Assembly: GCA_946056135.1 (NCBI GenBank)
Contig: CAMGIN010000001.1
Span: 44,397-108,396 of the forward strand
Direction: 5' to 3'
Length of the DNA stretch: 64,000 bases
Source of the DNA: an uncultured bacterium
GTDB lineage: Bacteria > Bacillota > Clostridia > Oscillospirales > Oscillospiraceae
Each line of letters begins with the position of its first letter. Position 1 is the stretch's first letter. The notes below the pieces were generated by a model. It ran no database searches. It worked only from the letters and a program-made list of their open reading frames with translations, and had not been told where the DNA came from. This document shows, piece after piece, positions 30,225-41,199 of this stretch. A program made the position numbers and the translations under genes.

Positions 30225-30641
30225 TCACCTCTTGATGCGGAACAGCTCCCGGCCGTAATCCACCACCTGGCCGTTCTGAACGCAGACTTCCGCGATGGTG
30301 CCGTCGCTTTCCGCTGTGATCTCGTTCATCATCTTCATGGCCTCCACCAGGCACAGCACGGTGCCGGCCTGAACCCGATCCCCCACCTTTACATAGGGCT
30401 CCGCGTTCTCCGCCGGGGCCTGGTAGAAGACTCCCACCATGGGAGATGTGACGCTGACGGTGTTCGGGTCCGCCGCTTTCGGTGCGGAATCCATCACCGG
30501 CACCGGAGTGGAGACGGGAGCTGCGGAATAAGAGCGCTCCAGCCGTACCACATCGTCTTTGTTTTTAATTTCCAGCCCGGTAAGTCCCAATTCTCCCATG
30601 AGCTGGGCGTATCTGCGGATATCGGATTCTTTCATGGTCAT
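30225..30641 (-). CDS. accB: Biotin carboxyl carrier protein
   Basis: Biotinylation motif CLVEAMKMMNEI. Confidence 0.94.
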   Translation of the reverse strand: MTMKESDIRRYAQLMGELGLTGLEIKNKDDVVRLERSYSAAPVSTPVPVMDSAPKAADPNTVSVTSPMVGVFYQAPAENAEPYVKVGDRVQAGTVLCLVEAMKMMNEITAESDGTIAEVCVQNGQVVDYGRELFRIKR

Positions 30642-31879
30642 ACCCTCCGGAAGGCCAGGCAGGCGTTGTGTCCGCCGAAGCCCAGGGAATTGCTCAGGGC
30701 GATGTCCGCGCTGACCCGAACGGCGGCATTGGGAATGTAGTTTAGGTCGCAGGCTGGGTCAGGCTCCCGCAGGTTGATGGTGGGCGGGAGAATGCCTGTT
30801 TCCAGAGCCTTCAGACAGACGATAGCCTCAATGGCGCCTGCCGCCCCCAGCATGTGGCCAGTCATGGATTTGGTGGAGCTGATGTACGCTCTGCGGGCAT
30901 CCTCTTCTCCCAGGGCTTTCTTAATGGCCAGGGTCTCGCCGGCGTCGTTCAGGGGAGTGCCGGTGCCGTGGGCGTTGATGTAAAGGGTTTCGCCCGCCTG
31001 GTAGCCTGCCTCCTCCAATGCCATGCGCATGGCTCTGGCGCCGCCGTCGGCGTCGGGGCGGGGGGCGGTGATGTGGTAAGCGTCGCAGGTGGAGCCGTAG
31101 CCGCAAACCTCACCATAGATTTTCGCACCGCGCTTCACCGCGTGCTCATATTCTTCCAGCACCAGGGCTGCCGCGCCTTCTCCGATGACGAAGCCACCCC
31201 GGCGGGCGTCGAAAGGCAGGGAAGCCGCGTCCGGATCCTCTGCCGTGGAAAGGGCCTGCATGTTGATAAATCCCGCGATGCCCACGGGAACAATGGAAGC
31301 CTCCGCACCGCCGGTGATCACCGCGTCGGCATAGCCGTGCCGGATCGCCCGGAGGGCTTCGCCGATGGCGTTGGAACCGGAGGCGCAGGCGGTGACCGCA
31401 GGCATAGCGGCCCCCTGGCAGTTGTAGCGGATGGCGATCATGCCTGCCGCCATGTTGGCGATCATCATGGGAACACACAGGGGGGAAACCCGGTGGGGGC
31501 CTCGCTTATTCAGCTTGTCAATCTCCGTGGACACCGTGTTCAGCCCGCCGATGCCGGAGCCGAAGTACACCGCCACCCGTTCGGGCGGCAGGGTGCCGAT
31601 GACACCGCTTTCCGTCACTGCCTGGCAGGCCGCGCCCATGGCGTACTGCGCAAACAAATCGCTGCGCAGGATCTCGGTCTTCTCCATGTAGGCCTTGGGA
31701 TCGAACCCCTGGACCTGGGCCGCCAGCTTGGCTTTGTAATTGGCAGTATCAAAATAGGTGATGGGGCCGATGCCGTGGACGCCTGCGGTGAGATTGCCCC
31801 AGCAGGTTTCCATGTCGCTGCCCACAGGGCTGACCACGCCCAGACCGGTGACCACCACTTTGCGAATATTCGTTGTCAT
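30638..31879 (-). CDS. fabF: Beta-ketoacyl-ACP synthase II
   Basis: VVVTGLGVVSPVGSDMETCWGNLTAG; TACASGSNAIGEALRAIRHG. Confidence 0.96.
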   Translation of the reverse strand: MTTNIRKVVVTGLGVVSPVGSDMETCWGNLTAGVHGIGPITYFDTANYKAKLAAQVQGFDPKAYMEKTEILRSDLFAQYAMGAACQAVTESGVIGTLPPERVAVYFGSGIGGLNTVSTEIDKLNKRGPHRVSPLCVPMMIANMAAGMIAIRYNCQGAAMPAVTACASGSNAIGEALRAIRHGYADAVITGGAEASIVPVGIAGFINMQALSTAEDPDAASLPFDARRGGFVIGEGAAALVLEEYEHAVKRGAKIYGEVCGYGSTCDAYHITAPRPDADGGARAMRMALEEAGYQAGETLYINAHGTGTPLNDAGETLAIKKALGEEDARRAYISSTKSMTGHMLGAAGAIEAIVCLKALETGILPPTINLREPDPACDLNYIPNAAVRVSADIALSNSLGFGGHNACLAFRRV

Positions 31880-31896
31880 AAGGTTCTCCTTTTATG

Positions 31897-32625
31897 TTAC
31901 ATGGCAATGCCGCCGTCCACCCGGATCACTTCTCCGGTGACATAGCCCGCGCAGGCCAGATATGCCACGGCGTCCGCCACATCCTCCGGCGTTCCCATGT
32001 GTCCCAGGGGAATGGCTGCTGCCAAGGGGCTGTCCTGCAAGCCCTTGGTCATATCCGTATCGATGAAGCCAGGGGCTACGGCATTGCAGGTGATCCCTCT
32101 GGGGGCCAGCTCCCGGGCCACGGATTTGGTCAGGCCGATGATTCCCGCTTTGCTGGCGGCGTAGTTGGCCTGTCCGGCGTTGCCCATGATGCCCGTAACA
32201 GAGGCGATGTTGATGATGCGTCCGCCCCAGTTGCGCAGAAAAATCCCGGTGCAGTGGCGGATCAGGTTGAAAACGCCTTTCAGATTCACGGACAGGACCT
32301 CGTCAAAGTCCTGTTCCCGCATGGTGGCGATAAGGCCGTCCCTGGTGATTCCGGCGTTGTTTACCAGAATATTTACCGTGCCGAAATCCCGCTTGACCTG
32401 ACTGACCAGCTCCTTGACGGCAGCAAAGTCCGCTACATTGCAGCAGTAGGCACGGGTGTTTGCACCGTAGTTATCCCGGCATTCCTGGCAGACTGCATCA
32501 GCAGCTTCCGCGTTGCCGCTGTACACAATGGCCACATCCGCGCCCAGGGAAGCCAGTTTCTTCGCCACCGCAGCACCGATGCCCCGGGAGCCGCCGGTGA
32601 TGAGCGCTACGTTTCCTTTCAGCAT
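31897..32625 (-). CDS. fabG: 3-oxoacyl-ACP reductase FabG
   Basis: ALITGGSRGIGAAVAKKLASLG; NYAASKAGIIGLTKSVARELAPRGITCNAVAPGFIDTDMT. Confidence 0.95.
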   Translation of the reverse strand: MLKGNVALITGGSRGIGAAVAKKLASLGADVAIVYSGNAEAADAVCQECRDNYGANTRAYCCNVADFAAVKELVSQVKRDFGTVNILVNNAGITRDGLIATMREQDFDEVLSVNLKGVFNLIRHCTGIFLRNWGGRIINIASVTGIMGNAGQANYAASKAGIIGLTKSVARELAPRGITCNAVAPGFIDTDMTKGLQDSPLAAAIPLGHMGTPEDVADAVAYLACAGYVTGEVIRVDGGIAM

Positions 32626-33536
32626 ACTGCTACCTCCTGAATAACGGTATTCAGCGTTTCTCTATCGGAAACACCGAAGGTTCTGACGTTTGGCTTGATC
32701 TTGCGGATCAGTCCCTGCAGCACATTGCCGGGACCCACCTCCACAAAAGTATCGGCGCCCGCAGAGATCATGTTTCGGACAATGGTCTCCCAGCGCACCG
32801 GGGAACAGATCTGCTTCTGGAGCAGTTCGTGAAAATCCTCCCCATAGGGAAGTCCGGTGACATTGGAATACAGGGGAATCGCCGGAGCGGAAAAGGTCAC
32901 ACGCTCCAGCGCTTTTCCGAAGAGTTCCGCAGCTTCTGCCATGAAGGGAGAGTGGAAACCGCCGCTGACCTTCAGGGGAAGCGCCCGTCCGCCCGCGGCC
33001 TTCACTGCGGCGGAGAAGGCGGGCATTTCCGATTTCAGGCCCGCTACTGTCACCTGACCGGGACAGTTGTAGTTGACGGGATAGACCCCCTGGAACTGTT
33101 CGCAGATTCCTTCCACGGTTTCATTGCTCAGCTTCACCACCGCCGCCATGGCAGTGTCATGGGCCTCTGCGGAGCGCTGCATCAACTGTCCACGGCGGCA
33201 GACCAGGCGAAAAGATGTTGATGTATCAATAATGTGAGCGTAAGAAAGCGCGGCCAGTTCTCCCAGAGAGAACCCCGCAGTCATATCCGCGTGTATTCCC
33301 GCCGCATCCAATGCCGCAGCAGCCGCCAGCTCCACAGCCACCATACAGGGCTGGGTGATTTCTGTCTGCTGTAATTCTTCGGCTGTGCCGGAAAAGCATT
33401 GCTGCACAGTTCCGGGCCGGAGTGCTTCCACAGCCCGGAACACCTCTGCCGCTGCAGGAGAAGCTTCCGCAAGCTCCTTTCCCATGCCGGGGTACTGTGC
33501 CCCCTGCCCGGGAAAAACGAAGGCTACTCGACCCAT
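32619..33536 (-). CDS. fabD: Malonyl-CoA ACP transacylase
   Basis: VAFVFPGQGAQYPGMGKELAE; AGFSLGELAAL. Confidence 0.95.
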   Translation of the reverse strand: MGRVAFVFPGQGAQYPGMGKELAEASPAAAEVFRAVEALRPGTVQQCFSGTAEELQQTEITQPCMVAVELAAAAALDAAGIHADMTAGFSLGELAALSYAHIIDTSTSFRLVCRRGQLMQRSAEAHDTAMAAVVKLSNETVEGICEQFQGVYPVNYNCPGQVTVAGLKSEMPAFSAAVKAAGGRALPLKVSGGFHSPFMAEAAELFGKALERVTFSAPAIPLYSNVTGLPYGEDFHELLQKQICSPVRWETIVRNMISAGADTFVEVGPGNVLQGLIRKIKPNVRTFGVSDRETLNTVIQEVAVC

Positions 33537-34468
33537 TTGGCGGCTCCTCTCAGCACTTCCTCAGCACCTTCCATCACGTCCCGGAGGATGTCCGCGGCGG
33601 GCTCCACCTTGCTGACCATAGCAGCGCACTGGCCGGACAGGAAGCAGCCGTTTTTCACGTCGCCCTCTTTCACCGCCAGCCGCAGAGCGCCCACGCCCAG
33701 GGCTTCCAGGCCCTCATCGGGCATGCCGCCGTATTCGGCCTTAGAATAGTTCCGGGCGAACTGGGTCCGCAGGCTTCGGACCGGATGGCCCAGACGCTTC
33801 CCGGTGACCATGGTGCACAGGTCTCCTGCATTGACGATCTTCTCTTTGTAGGTGGGATGGATATTGCACTCTTCCGCGCTTAAGAACCGGGTACCCATCT
33901 GAACGCCACAGGCACCCAGCAGAAACGCCGCCGCCGCGCCCCGTCCGTCGGCAATGCCGCCAGCGGCGATGACCGGCAAGGTTGTGGCGTCCCGGATCAG
34001 GGGCACCAGTACCATGGTGGTCAGCTCCCCCACATGGCCGCCGCTTTCACCGCCCTCGGCAATGACCGCGCTGGCCCCCAGCCGGGTCACCAGCTTCGCC
34101 ATGGCCACAGAGGGAACCACGGGGATTACATGAACGCCCGCTTCCAGCCACAGCTTCATGTACTTGCTGGGATTGCCCGCGCCGGTGGTGACTACCGCCA
34201 CCTTCTCCTCGGCTACAGTCTGGGCTACCTCGTCGGCAAAGGGGCTTAAGAGCATGATGTTGACACCGAAGGGCTTGTCGGTGAGAGACCGGACGATCCG
34301 GATCTGCTCCCGGACATAGCTTGCCGGAGCGTTGCCCGCGCCGATGATGCCAAGACCGCCTCCCTGGGACACGGCTGCCGCCAGCTTGCCGTCCGCCACC
34401 CAGGCCATACCGCCCTGGAAGACAGGGTAGCGGATGCCCAGCATTTCACAAATTTCCGATTTGATCAT
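33524..34468 (-). CDS. fabK: Enoyl-ACP reductase II (FabK-type)
   Basis: LGIRYPVFQGGMAWVADGKLAAAVSQGGGLGIIG; EGGESGGHVGELTTM. Confidence 0.92.
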   Translation of the reverse strand: MIKSEICEMLGIRYPVFQGGMAWVADGKLAAAVSQGGGLGIIGAGNAPASYVREQIRIVRSLTDKPFGVNIMLLSPFADEVAQTVAEEKVAVVTTGAGNPSKYMKLWLEAGVHVIPVVPSVAMAKLVTRLGASAVIAEGGESGGHVGELTTMVLVPLIRDATTLPVIAAGGIADGRGAAAAFLLGACGVQMGTRFLSAEECNIHPTYKEKIVNAGDLCTMVTGKRLGHPVRSLRTQFARNYSKAEYGGMPDEGLEALGVGALRLAVKEGDVKNGCFLSGQCAAMVSKVEPAADILRDVMEGAEEVLRGAAKWVE

Positions 34469-34472
34469 AGCC

Positions 34473-34697
34473 TTAACCCATGCAGTTGGTCTCGATGAAG
34501 TTCGCCAGATCGCCCACGGTCTCGACCTTCTCCGTCAGCTCGATCTCCACGTTCAGTTCATCCTCCAGGTTCATCAGCAGCTCCACGGTGTCCAGGGAGT
34601 CAATGTTCAGATCCTTGAAGGTGCTGTCCAGCTTCACATCCTCAGGAGCACAGTCGGTGCGCTCGGCGATAACCTTTGCCACTGCTTCGAATACCAT
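34473..34697 (-). CDS. acpP: Acyl carrier protein
   Basis: STFKDLNIDSLDTVELLMNLEDELNVEI phosphopantetheine DSL motif. Confidence 0.96.
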   Translation of the reverse strand: MVFEAVAKVIAERTDCAPEDVKLDSTFKDLNIDSLDTVELLMNLEDELNVEIELTEKVETVGDLANFIETNCMG

Positions 34698-34729
34698 ATT
34701 TATTTCCTCCAGTTTTGTTCTTAGAAATT

Positions 34730-34782
34730 AAGTTATCACTGATAACTTCAAGGCATTATAGCATAGTTTTTCTGGTTGTCAA
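34730..34782 (-). promoter_or_regulatory. Promoter of the fab/acc operon with overlapping palindrome
   Basis: On minus strand TTGACA-16 nt-TATAAT followed by AAGTTATCA-G-TGATAACTT palindrome (34730-34748). Confidence 0.75.
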
Positions 34783-34891
34783 CGAAAATCCGTGAACTTA
34801 ATATAAACTTCATAATTCTGTCCGCGCATTCCTGCCCTTGACAACGGCTTTTGGGGTTGTTATCATGATACAAAAAAGCGGAGGTAATCGT

Positions 34892-36271
34892 ATGGAATAC
34901 CGCATGGAACACGACTCTATGGGCCAGGTCCGGGTCCCTGCCGACAAATACTGGGGAGCACAGACCCAGCGCAGTGTGGAGAATTTTCCCATCGGCGTGG
35001 GACTGGAAACCATGCCAAAGGAAATCATTCATGCCTTTGGCATTCTGAAAAAGGCAGCCGCCATGGCAAACCACAGTCTGCGCCCGGAAAAAATGACCGA
35101 GGAAAAAACAGACGCTATCTGCGCCGCCTGTGACGAGGTCATTGACGGTACCTTGATCGAGCACTTTCCCCTGGTGGTCTGGCAGACCGGTTCCGGAACA
35201 CAGTCCAACATGAACGCCAACGAGGTCATCGCGAACCGGGGCAACGAGATCGCCGGAACGAAGCTGCTGCATCCCAATGATGACATCAACATGTCCCAGT
35301 CCTCCAACGACACCTTCCCCACTGCCATGCACATTGCCGCCGTGCTTGCCATCGAGGATCGGGTGATTCCCGCTGTGGACGTGCTTACCGCGGCTTTTGA
35401 AAAGCTGGAGCGGGAGAACGCCGGGGTAGTGAAATCCGGCCGGACCCACCTGCAGGATGCCACGCCCATTGCCTTCTCCCAGGAAATCTCCGGCTGGCGG
35501 ACTTCCCTGGAGCAAGACAAGCGCCTTTTGCAGCGCTCCCTGCCGGGATTGAAGGAGCTGGCCCTGGGTGGCACTGCCGTGGGCACCGGACTGAATGCGC
35601 CGAAGGGCTTCGACGCCGCCGTGGCCGCCTCTGTATCAGAGCTGACAGGAAAGGATTTCGTTACCGCCCCTAACAAATTCCATGCTCTGACCTCCAAGGA
35701 TGAGCTGGTCTTTGCCCATGGGGCCCTGAAGGCTCTGGCCTGTGACCTGATGAAGATCGCCAACGACATCCGCTGGCTGGCCTCCGGTCCCCGGCTGGGA
35801 CTGGCAGAGATCACCATTCCGGAGAACGAGCCTGGCTCCTCCATCATGCCCGGCAAGGTCAACCCCACCCAATGCGAAGCCGTTACCATGGTGGCGGTTC
35901 AGGTTATGGGCAACGACACCGCCGTAGGCCTTGCTGCCAGCCAGGGCAATTTCGAGCTGAATGTGTTCATGCCGGTGCTGATTTACAATTTCCTGCAGTC
36001 TGCCCGGCTCCTTTCCGACGCCATGCTGTCCTTCCACGACCACTGCGTGGTGGGCATTCAGGCCAACCGGGAAAAGATGAAGGGCAACCTCCACAATTCC
36101 CTTATGCTGGTCACGGCTCTGAACCCCTACATCGGCTATGAAAATGCCGCGAAAACCGCCAAGAAAGCCTATACGGAAAACATTTCCCTGAAAGAAGCCT
36201 GCGTGGCTCTGGGCTTCCTGACAGAAGAAAGATTTGACGAGGTGTTCCATCCGGAGGAAATGATCGGATAA
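34892..36271 (+). CDS. fumC: Class II fumarate hydratase
   Basis: [37 protein letters not shown] signature. Confidence 0.95.
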   Translation: MEYRMEHDSMGQVRVPADKYWGAQTQRSVENFPIGVGLETMPKEIIHAFGILKKAAAMANHSLRPEKMTEEKTDAICAACDEVIDGTLIEHFPLVVWQTGSGTQSNMNANEVIANRGNEIAGTKLLHPNDDINMSQSSNDTFPTAMHIAAVLAIEDRVIPAVDVLTAAFEKLERENAGVVKSGRTHLQDATPIAFSQEISGWRTSLEQDKRLLQRSLPGLKELALGGTAVGTGLNAPKGFDAAVAASVSELTGKDFVTAPNKFHALTSKDELVFAHGALKALACDLMKIANDIRWLASGPRLGLAEITIPENEPGSSIMPGKVNPTQCEAVTMVAVQVMGNDTAVGLAASQGNFELNVFMPVLIYNFLQSARLLSDAMLSFHDHCVVGIQANREKMKGNLHNSLMLVTALNPYIGYENAAKTAKKAYTENISLKEACVALGFLTEERFDEVFHPEEMIG

Positions 36272-36333
36272 TTCATGCGCATTGGATCGATTTCGATATC
36301 ATCGGCAGAGAAATGGTAATGCGTAAAAAATAG

Positions 36334-36376
36334 AAGCCCTGTTATCCCGGAAATTGTGGGATAACAGGGCTTTTCC
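36334..36376. terminator. Rho-independent terminator hairpin
   Basis: AAGCCCTGTTATCCC...GGGATAACAGGGCTT followed by TT. Confidence 0.7.
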
Positions 36377-36459
36377 TATTATAGCATAGATTTCCTGGGG
36401 GCAAATCAATTCTCCGCTGCAACCCTGTTTACTTTTTCTGTTTTCTATGATAAAATAAA

Positions 36460-37644
36460 ATGCGATTTTCAAGTTGTGAGATGATTTTCGTGGATTTTGA
36501 CAATACATGGGCGGAAATTGATCTGGATGCCATTTCCGCGAATTTTAACGCCATCCAGCAAAAGGCAGGATGCGCCGTGATGGCGGTTGTCAAGGCAGAT
36601 GCCTACGGACACGGTGCTAATCCGGTGGCAAAGCTTCTGGAAGACAAATGCGCCTTTTTCGGGGTCAGCTCCATCCAGGAGGCCCTGGAGCTGCGCCGGG
36701 CGGGTATGCGCAAGCCGATTCTAATTTTGGGCTATACCCCCGTCAGCGCTTTTTCCACAGCCATCCGGGAGGAGATCCGTCCTGCGATTTTCCACTATGA
36801 GGACGCCGTGGCCCTGTCTGAAGCAGCGGTCCAAGAGGGAAAGAATGCCAGGTTCCACTTTGCTCTGGACACCGGCATGAGCCGCATTGGCTTTCAGGTT
36901 ACCCGGGAGTCTGCGGAAACCTGCGCCAGGATCGCCGCCCTGCCGGGCCTGGAAGTGGAAGGGTTGTTCAGCCACTTTGCCACTGCGGATTGTGCCGATC
37001 TGACCCGGGCCAGACGGCAGGCGGAGCTGTTTGCTGCCTTTGATGAAATGCTGAAAGACTGCGGCGTGAACATTCCTGTTCGCCATCTGAACAACTCCGC
37101 CGGACTGATGAACTTTGACCGGCACTACGAAATGGTCCGCTCCGGCATCATCACCTACGGTATGTACCCCAGCGACGAGGTTTCTCCGGCGTTGCTTGCG
37201 CTGAAGCCCGCGCTGCAGTGGTTCAGCCGGGTCACCCATGTGAAGGTATTGCCCGCCGGAAGGGAGATCAGCTACGGCGGTACATACGTCACCGAACAGG
37301 AGACCCGGGTAGCTACCGTCTCCGTTGGCTATGCCGACGGCTACCGGCGGAGCTTGTCCGGACGATTCTATGTCCTGATCCGTGGCCGAAAAGCCCCCAT
37401 CCTGGGCCGTATCTGCATGGACCAGATGATGGTGGATGTCACCGGGATCCCCGGCGCGGAAGTTGGCGACCGGGTGACGCTGATCGGCCGGGACGGCGAC
37501 GAGGAGATCACCATGGAAGAAATCTCAGCGCAGGCGTACAGCTTCAACTATGAATTCGCCTGTGGCATCAGCCGAAGGGTCCCAAGAACCTACGTCAGCG
37601 GCGGGAAAACCGTCCAAACTGTTCATTATTTATTGGATTCCTGA
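36460..37644 (+). CDS. alr: Alanine racemase
   Basis: AVVKADAYGHGANPVAKLL PLP-binding motif. Confidence 0.94.
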   Translation: MRFSSCEMIFVDFDNTWAEIDLDAISANFNAIQQKAGCAVMAVVKADAYGHGANPVAKLLEDKCAFFGVSSIQEALELRRAGMRKPILILGYTPVSAFSTAIREEIRPAIFHYEDAVALSEAAVQEGKNARFHFALDTGMSRIGFQVTRESAETCARIAALPGLEVEGLFSHFATADCADLTRARRQAELFAAFDEMLKDCGVNIPVRHLNNSAGLMNFDRHYEMVRSGIITYGMYPSDEVSPALLALKPALQWFSRVTHVKVLPAGREISYGGTYVTEQETRVATVSVGYADGYRRSLSGRFYVLIRGRKAPILGRICMDQMMVDVTGIPGAEVGDRVTLIGRDGDEEITMEEISAQAYSFNYEFACGISRRVPRTYVSGGKTVQTVHYLLDS

Positions 37645-37661
37645 CCAAAGGAGGATTTTCT

Positions 37662-39152
37662 ATGTCCCGAAACCCGAAACGCCGCGGCTCCGGGGTGATC
37701 GTGCTCCTGATTATCCTGATTCTGGTGATGATTGCTGCCACCGGAGGGATAATCTGGCTTTGCATTGATATGGTCAATACCACGCCGTCCCAGACCACGC
37801 CCACCGTCAGCCATGTCATTGAACTGCCTGTGGAGACCACCGCTCCTGCACCGACCCAGACACAGCCGCCGGAGACCACCCAGCCGGAGCCGGAACCGGA
37901 ACGTGTCATTGCCACCGCCACCATCAGCGCCCAGGGCGACCTGCTGATGCACAAACCCGTGTTTGAAACCTGCCGTCAGAGCGACGGAAGCTATGATTTC
38001 GAGTCCATTTTCCGCTATGTGAAGGAGTACACCGCCTCCTACGATTACGCCCTTGCCAACCTGGAGACCACTTTCGGCGGTGACAATTACCCCTATCAGG
38101 GCAATCCTACCTTCAACTGCCCGGATTCTCTGGTGGATGCGGTGGTGGGCGCAGGCTATGACATGCTGCTGACCGCCAACAACCACTGCTCTGATACCAC
38201 CACCTCCGGCATCAAGCGCACTTTGGAGCAGGTTCGGGGCGCTGGCCTGGAGACCCTGGGCACCCAGCTCAATGACGAGGAGAAGAAGTATTCCGTGGTG
38301 GATATCAACGGCATCCGCATCGGCATGCTCTGCTACACCTACGCCTCCGGTGTTACCGGAGACGGGCGTCCCTCTCTTAATGGTCTGACACCAGTTTCCG
38401 AGGTAGGACTGGTGAACTACTTCATGGAGAACAATCTGGACAAGTTCTATGCCGAGGTGAAACAGCACCTGGCCAATATGGAGGCGGATGGCGCGGAAGC
38501 CACCATTGTCTACCTTCACTGGGGCATTGAATACCAGATGCAGGAAAATTCCACCCAGCGGACCATTGCTCAGAAGCTGTGCGACCTGGGCGTGGATGTG
38601 ATCGTAGGCGGTCATCCCCATGTGGTAGAGCCGGTGGATCTTCTGGAAAGCACCGTAGATCCCGACCACAAGACTGTAATCATCTACTCTCTGGGCAACG
38701 CCGTCTCTAACCAGCGCACCGGAATCAGCACCCTGTTCCCCACCGGCTACACCGAGGACGGGGCCCTGTTCACCGTCACCTTTGAAAAGTATTCCGACGG
38801 CTCTGTGTATCTCGCCGGTACGGATGTACTGCCCACTTGGGTGAACATGAGTACCGTCAACGGCACCAAGGAATATAACATTCTGCCCCTGGACATTGAC
38901 CGGGAGGAAGAGTGGCAGACCCTGTACAACCTGACCGATGCCCTGCTGAACAGCGCCAAGAAGTCCTATGAGCGCACCATGGGCATCGTGGGGGATGGCC
39001 TGACAGAGTGCCAGAGCTATCTGGAGCAGGCCAAGGCAGACCGGGAGGCCTACTACTATGATCTGGCTTATTACCCCGAGAAGTATGCTGCGCCGGAGAC
39101 GGAGGCAGTCACAGAACCGATCGCGGCGGAAACTATGGACGCCGCCGCGTAA
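37662..39152 (+). CDS. CapA family protein (PgsA/CapA-like metallophosphatase), membrane anchored
   Basis: N-terminal TM; ISAQGDLLMHKPVF; VIVGGHPHVVEPV. Confidence 0.88.
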   Translation: MSRNPKRRGSGVIVLLIILILVMIAATGGIIWLCIDMVNTTPSQTTPTVSHVIELPVETTAPAPTQTQPPETTQPEPEPERVIATATISAQGDLLMHKPVFETCRQSDGSYDFESIFRYVKEYTASYDYALANLETTFGGDNYPYQGNPTFNCPDSLVDAVVGAGYDMLLTANNHCSDTTTSGIKRTLEQVRGAGLETLGTQLNDEEKKYSVVDINGIRIGMLCYTYASGVTGDGRPSLNGLTPVSEVGLVNYFMENNLDKFYAEVKQHLANMEADGAEATIVYLHWGIEYQMQENSTQRTIAQKLCDLGVDVIVGGHPHVVEPVDLLESTVDPDHKTVIIYSLGNAVSNQRTGISTLFPTGYTEDGALFTVTFEKYSDGSVYLAGTDVLPTWVNMSTVNGTKEYNILPLDIDREEEWQTLYNLTDALLNSAKKSYERTMGIVGDGLTECQSYLEQAKADREAYYYDLAYYPEKYAAPETEAVTEPIAAETMDAAA

Positions 39153-39359
39153 ACAGAATTCAAACGGGAGACGCAGTTTAGGCGCCTCCCGTTGATTTTT
39201 TGGAATCAAGCACAAGAAACATTCAAAATGGTAACTATTCCGTTGCCCCTATATAACCTGCTGCAAATGATCGCTTTCCGCACCAGTTCATATCGTCCCC
39301 GTTGTAGGGTGGGGTCATTGACCAGCACGTGTGTAAAGCGATGATACCTACAGAATTTC

Positions 39360-39665
39360 CTATTTCAGCAGCCACGGATAGTCCTGCCTGCAATCCACGA
39401 TCCAGTCCACATATACCGTGTCATCCTTGATTTGGTACAGTACAAGATACCAATTCTCTACATACAGCTTGTGATACTTGTTTACGGGAATGTAATTCTC
39501 ATTAAAGAAAGGATAACGCTGGGGCATTTCCTGCAGGGAGCGGATTTCCTCCAGAAATCGATGTTTCAGTTTGACTGCCGCCGGTCTGCTGACCTGGGCC
39601 AGAAAGCGCAGGTGCAACGCTAAGCTTTCTCTGGCTCTGTCAGAGATGATCACTTTGTATCTCAT
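39360..39665 (-). CDS. RelE/ParE-type toxin
   Basis: MRYKVIISDRARESLALHLRFLAQVSRPAAVKLKHRFLEEI; paired with the upstream antitoxin. Confidence 0.82.
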   Translation of the reverse strand: MRYKVIISDRARESLALHLRFLAQVSRPAAVKLKHRFLEEIRSLQEMPQRYPFFNENYIPVNKYHKLYVENWYLVLYQIKDDTVYVDWIVDCRQDYPWLLK

Positions 39666-39668
39666 TGG

Positions 39669-39935
39669 TTATTCCTCTTCCAGAATGCTATCCAAAAAAC
39701 GATCCAGCTCGTCGATGGTGCAGCCCCGGCGGCCCATGGCCCGATCCTCTTCCACAGCAAGGAGGTTCTCCCGGAGCTTCAGCATCTTCTCCCGGCGGGT
39801 AAAGCTCTCAATGTCCATAATGACCAAGTCTCCTTCTCCGTTTTTGGTGAGATATACAGGCTCGTGGGTTCTGCGGCACAGATCGGCGATTTCATTGTAA
39901 TTCTGACGAATGGCAGCAGAAGGTCGAATATTCAC
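39669..39935 (-). CDS. Phd/YefM/RelB-type antitoxin
   Basis: IRQNYNEIADLCRRTHEPVYLTKNGEGDLVIMDIESF. Confidence 0.82.
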   Translation of the reverse strand: MNIRPSAAIRQNYNEIADLCRRTHEPVYLTKNGEGDLVIMDIESFTRREKMLKLRENLLAVEEDRAMGRRGCTIDELDRFLDSILEEE

Positions 39936-40026
39936 AATGGTTCCTCCTTGTAGTCAAATTTTAATATTATTATATCGGAATTCAGCTACTGCGTCAATAC
40001 AAGAATGGGTGGATTTCTCCACCCAT

Positions 40027-40992
40027 TTACCCCGCCGCGTCCAGCATATTTTCGATGAAAATTCCGTAGCCTGTTGTTGGATCATTTACCAAAACATGGG
40101 TCACAGCCCCTATGAGCTTCCCGTCCTGAATAATCGGACTCCCGCTCATGCCCTGCACGATGCCGCCAGTTGCAGAAAGAAGCGCGGGATCAACCACTTT
40201 GATCAGAAAATTGCGGCCATCTGCCCGGTCTTCCGGATAGATTTTCAGAATTTCCACAGAATAGTCCTGAGCCGCATCACCGCTTACGGTGGAGCGGATG
40301 GCGGCGGCACCGGTGTGGATTTCTTCGTAGGACGCAACTGGGATAGCCTCACCCTTCCAGCCCTGATTGGTGATGCCGAAAACCCCTTGCGGTGTGTTGC
40401 GCAGAAGCGTTCCAAAAGTATTGGCAGCGTCGGCTGTACCCTTCAGCTGCCCCGGCTCGCCGCTTTTCCCTCTTTTTACGGACAGAATTCGGGCTTCGTA
40501 GGCATTGCCCTGGGTCATTTGCAGAAGATTTCCTCTGGGATCGCTGACGCCATGGCCCAATGTGCCGAAAACACCTGTCTCAGGATTGTAAAAGGTAACG
40601 GTGCCGATGCCTGCGATGCCCTGGCGCAGGTAGACGCCCAGCCGGGGACCGTCGCTGGTCTGTTCTGGGGTGATGTGCAGCGTATTCAGTTTTCCACCCC
40701 GACGCACCGTCAGCTCTGCCTCGCCGCCGCTGCCCAGGGCGGTGCGGACATCCTCGGCACAGTCGATGACGGTACCGTTGACAGTTACAATTTCATCCCC
40801 GATTTTCAGTCCCGCGTTTTTTGCCTGCTGCCCCAGCGCATCGTCATAGGCCGCTACCGTGACGGTATCGTCCCGCAATTGCAGGCCGACGATTTTCCCC
40901 ACAGGGACCAAACCTTCCGCTGCCCTGGCCTGCAGCGGAAGGAATACGAAAAGCACCACTAAAAAAACAAGGGACCTGATGGTTCGCTTCAT
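40027..40992 (-). CDS. spoIVB: SpoIVB-like peptidase (PDZ + S55)
   Basis: FGTLGHGVSDPRGNLL, GIVQGMSGSPIIQDGKLIGAVTHVLVNDPTTGYGIFIENML. Confidence 0.88.
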   Translation of the reverse strand: MKRTIRSLVFLVVLFVFLPLQARAAEGLVPVGKIVGLQLRDDTVTVAAYDDALGQQAKNAGLKIGDEIVTVNGTVIDCAEDVRTALGSGGEAELTVRRGGKLNTLHITPEQTSDGPRLGVYLRQGIAGIGTVTFYNPETGVFGTLGHGVSDPRGNLLQMTQGNAYEARILSVKRGKSGEPGQLKGTADAANTFGTLLRNTPQGVFGITNQGWKGEAIPVASYEEIHTGAAAIRSTVSGDAAQDYSVEILKIYPEDRADGRNFLIKVVDPALLSATGGIVQGMSGSPIIQDGKLIGAVTHVLVNDPTTGYGIFIENMLDAAG

Positions 40993-41199
40993 AATTCAGC
41001 CCTCCTTTTTGTCTGCCTTCTTAATATGACCCGGCGGTTGGATTGTAACCGCTGAAAAAGTCGAAAAAAGAGGTACCGATTGGATTTTTGGGGAATTTTT
41101 ATCTTGAAAGAGGGAAACATATTTTATATGATAGATGCAAATCCGTGCGAACGCGGAAGGAAATACGAAAAACGAAAATAACAAAATGAGGAAAAACAT

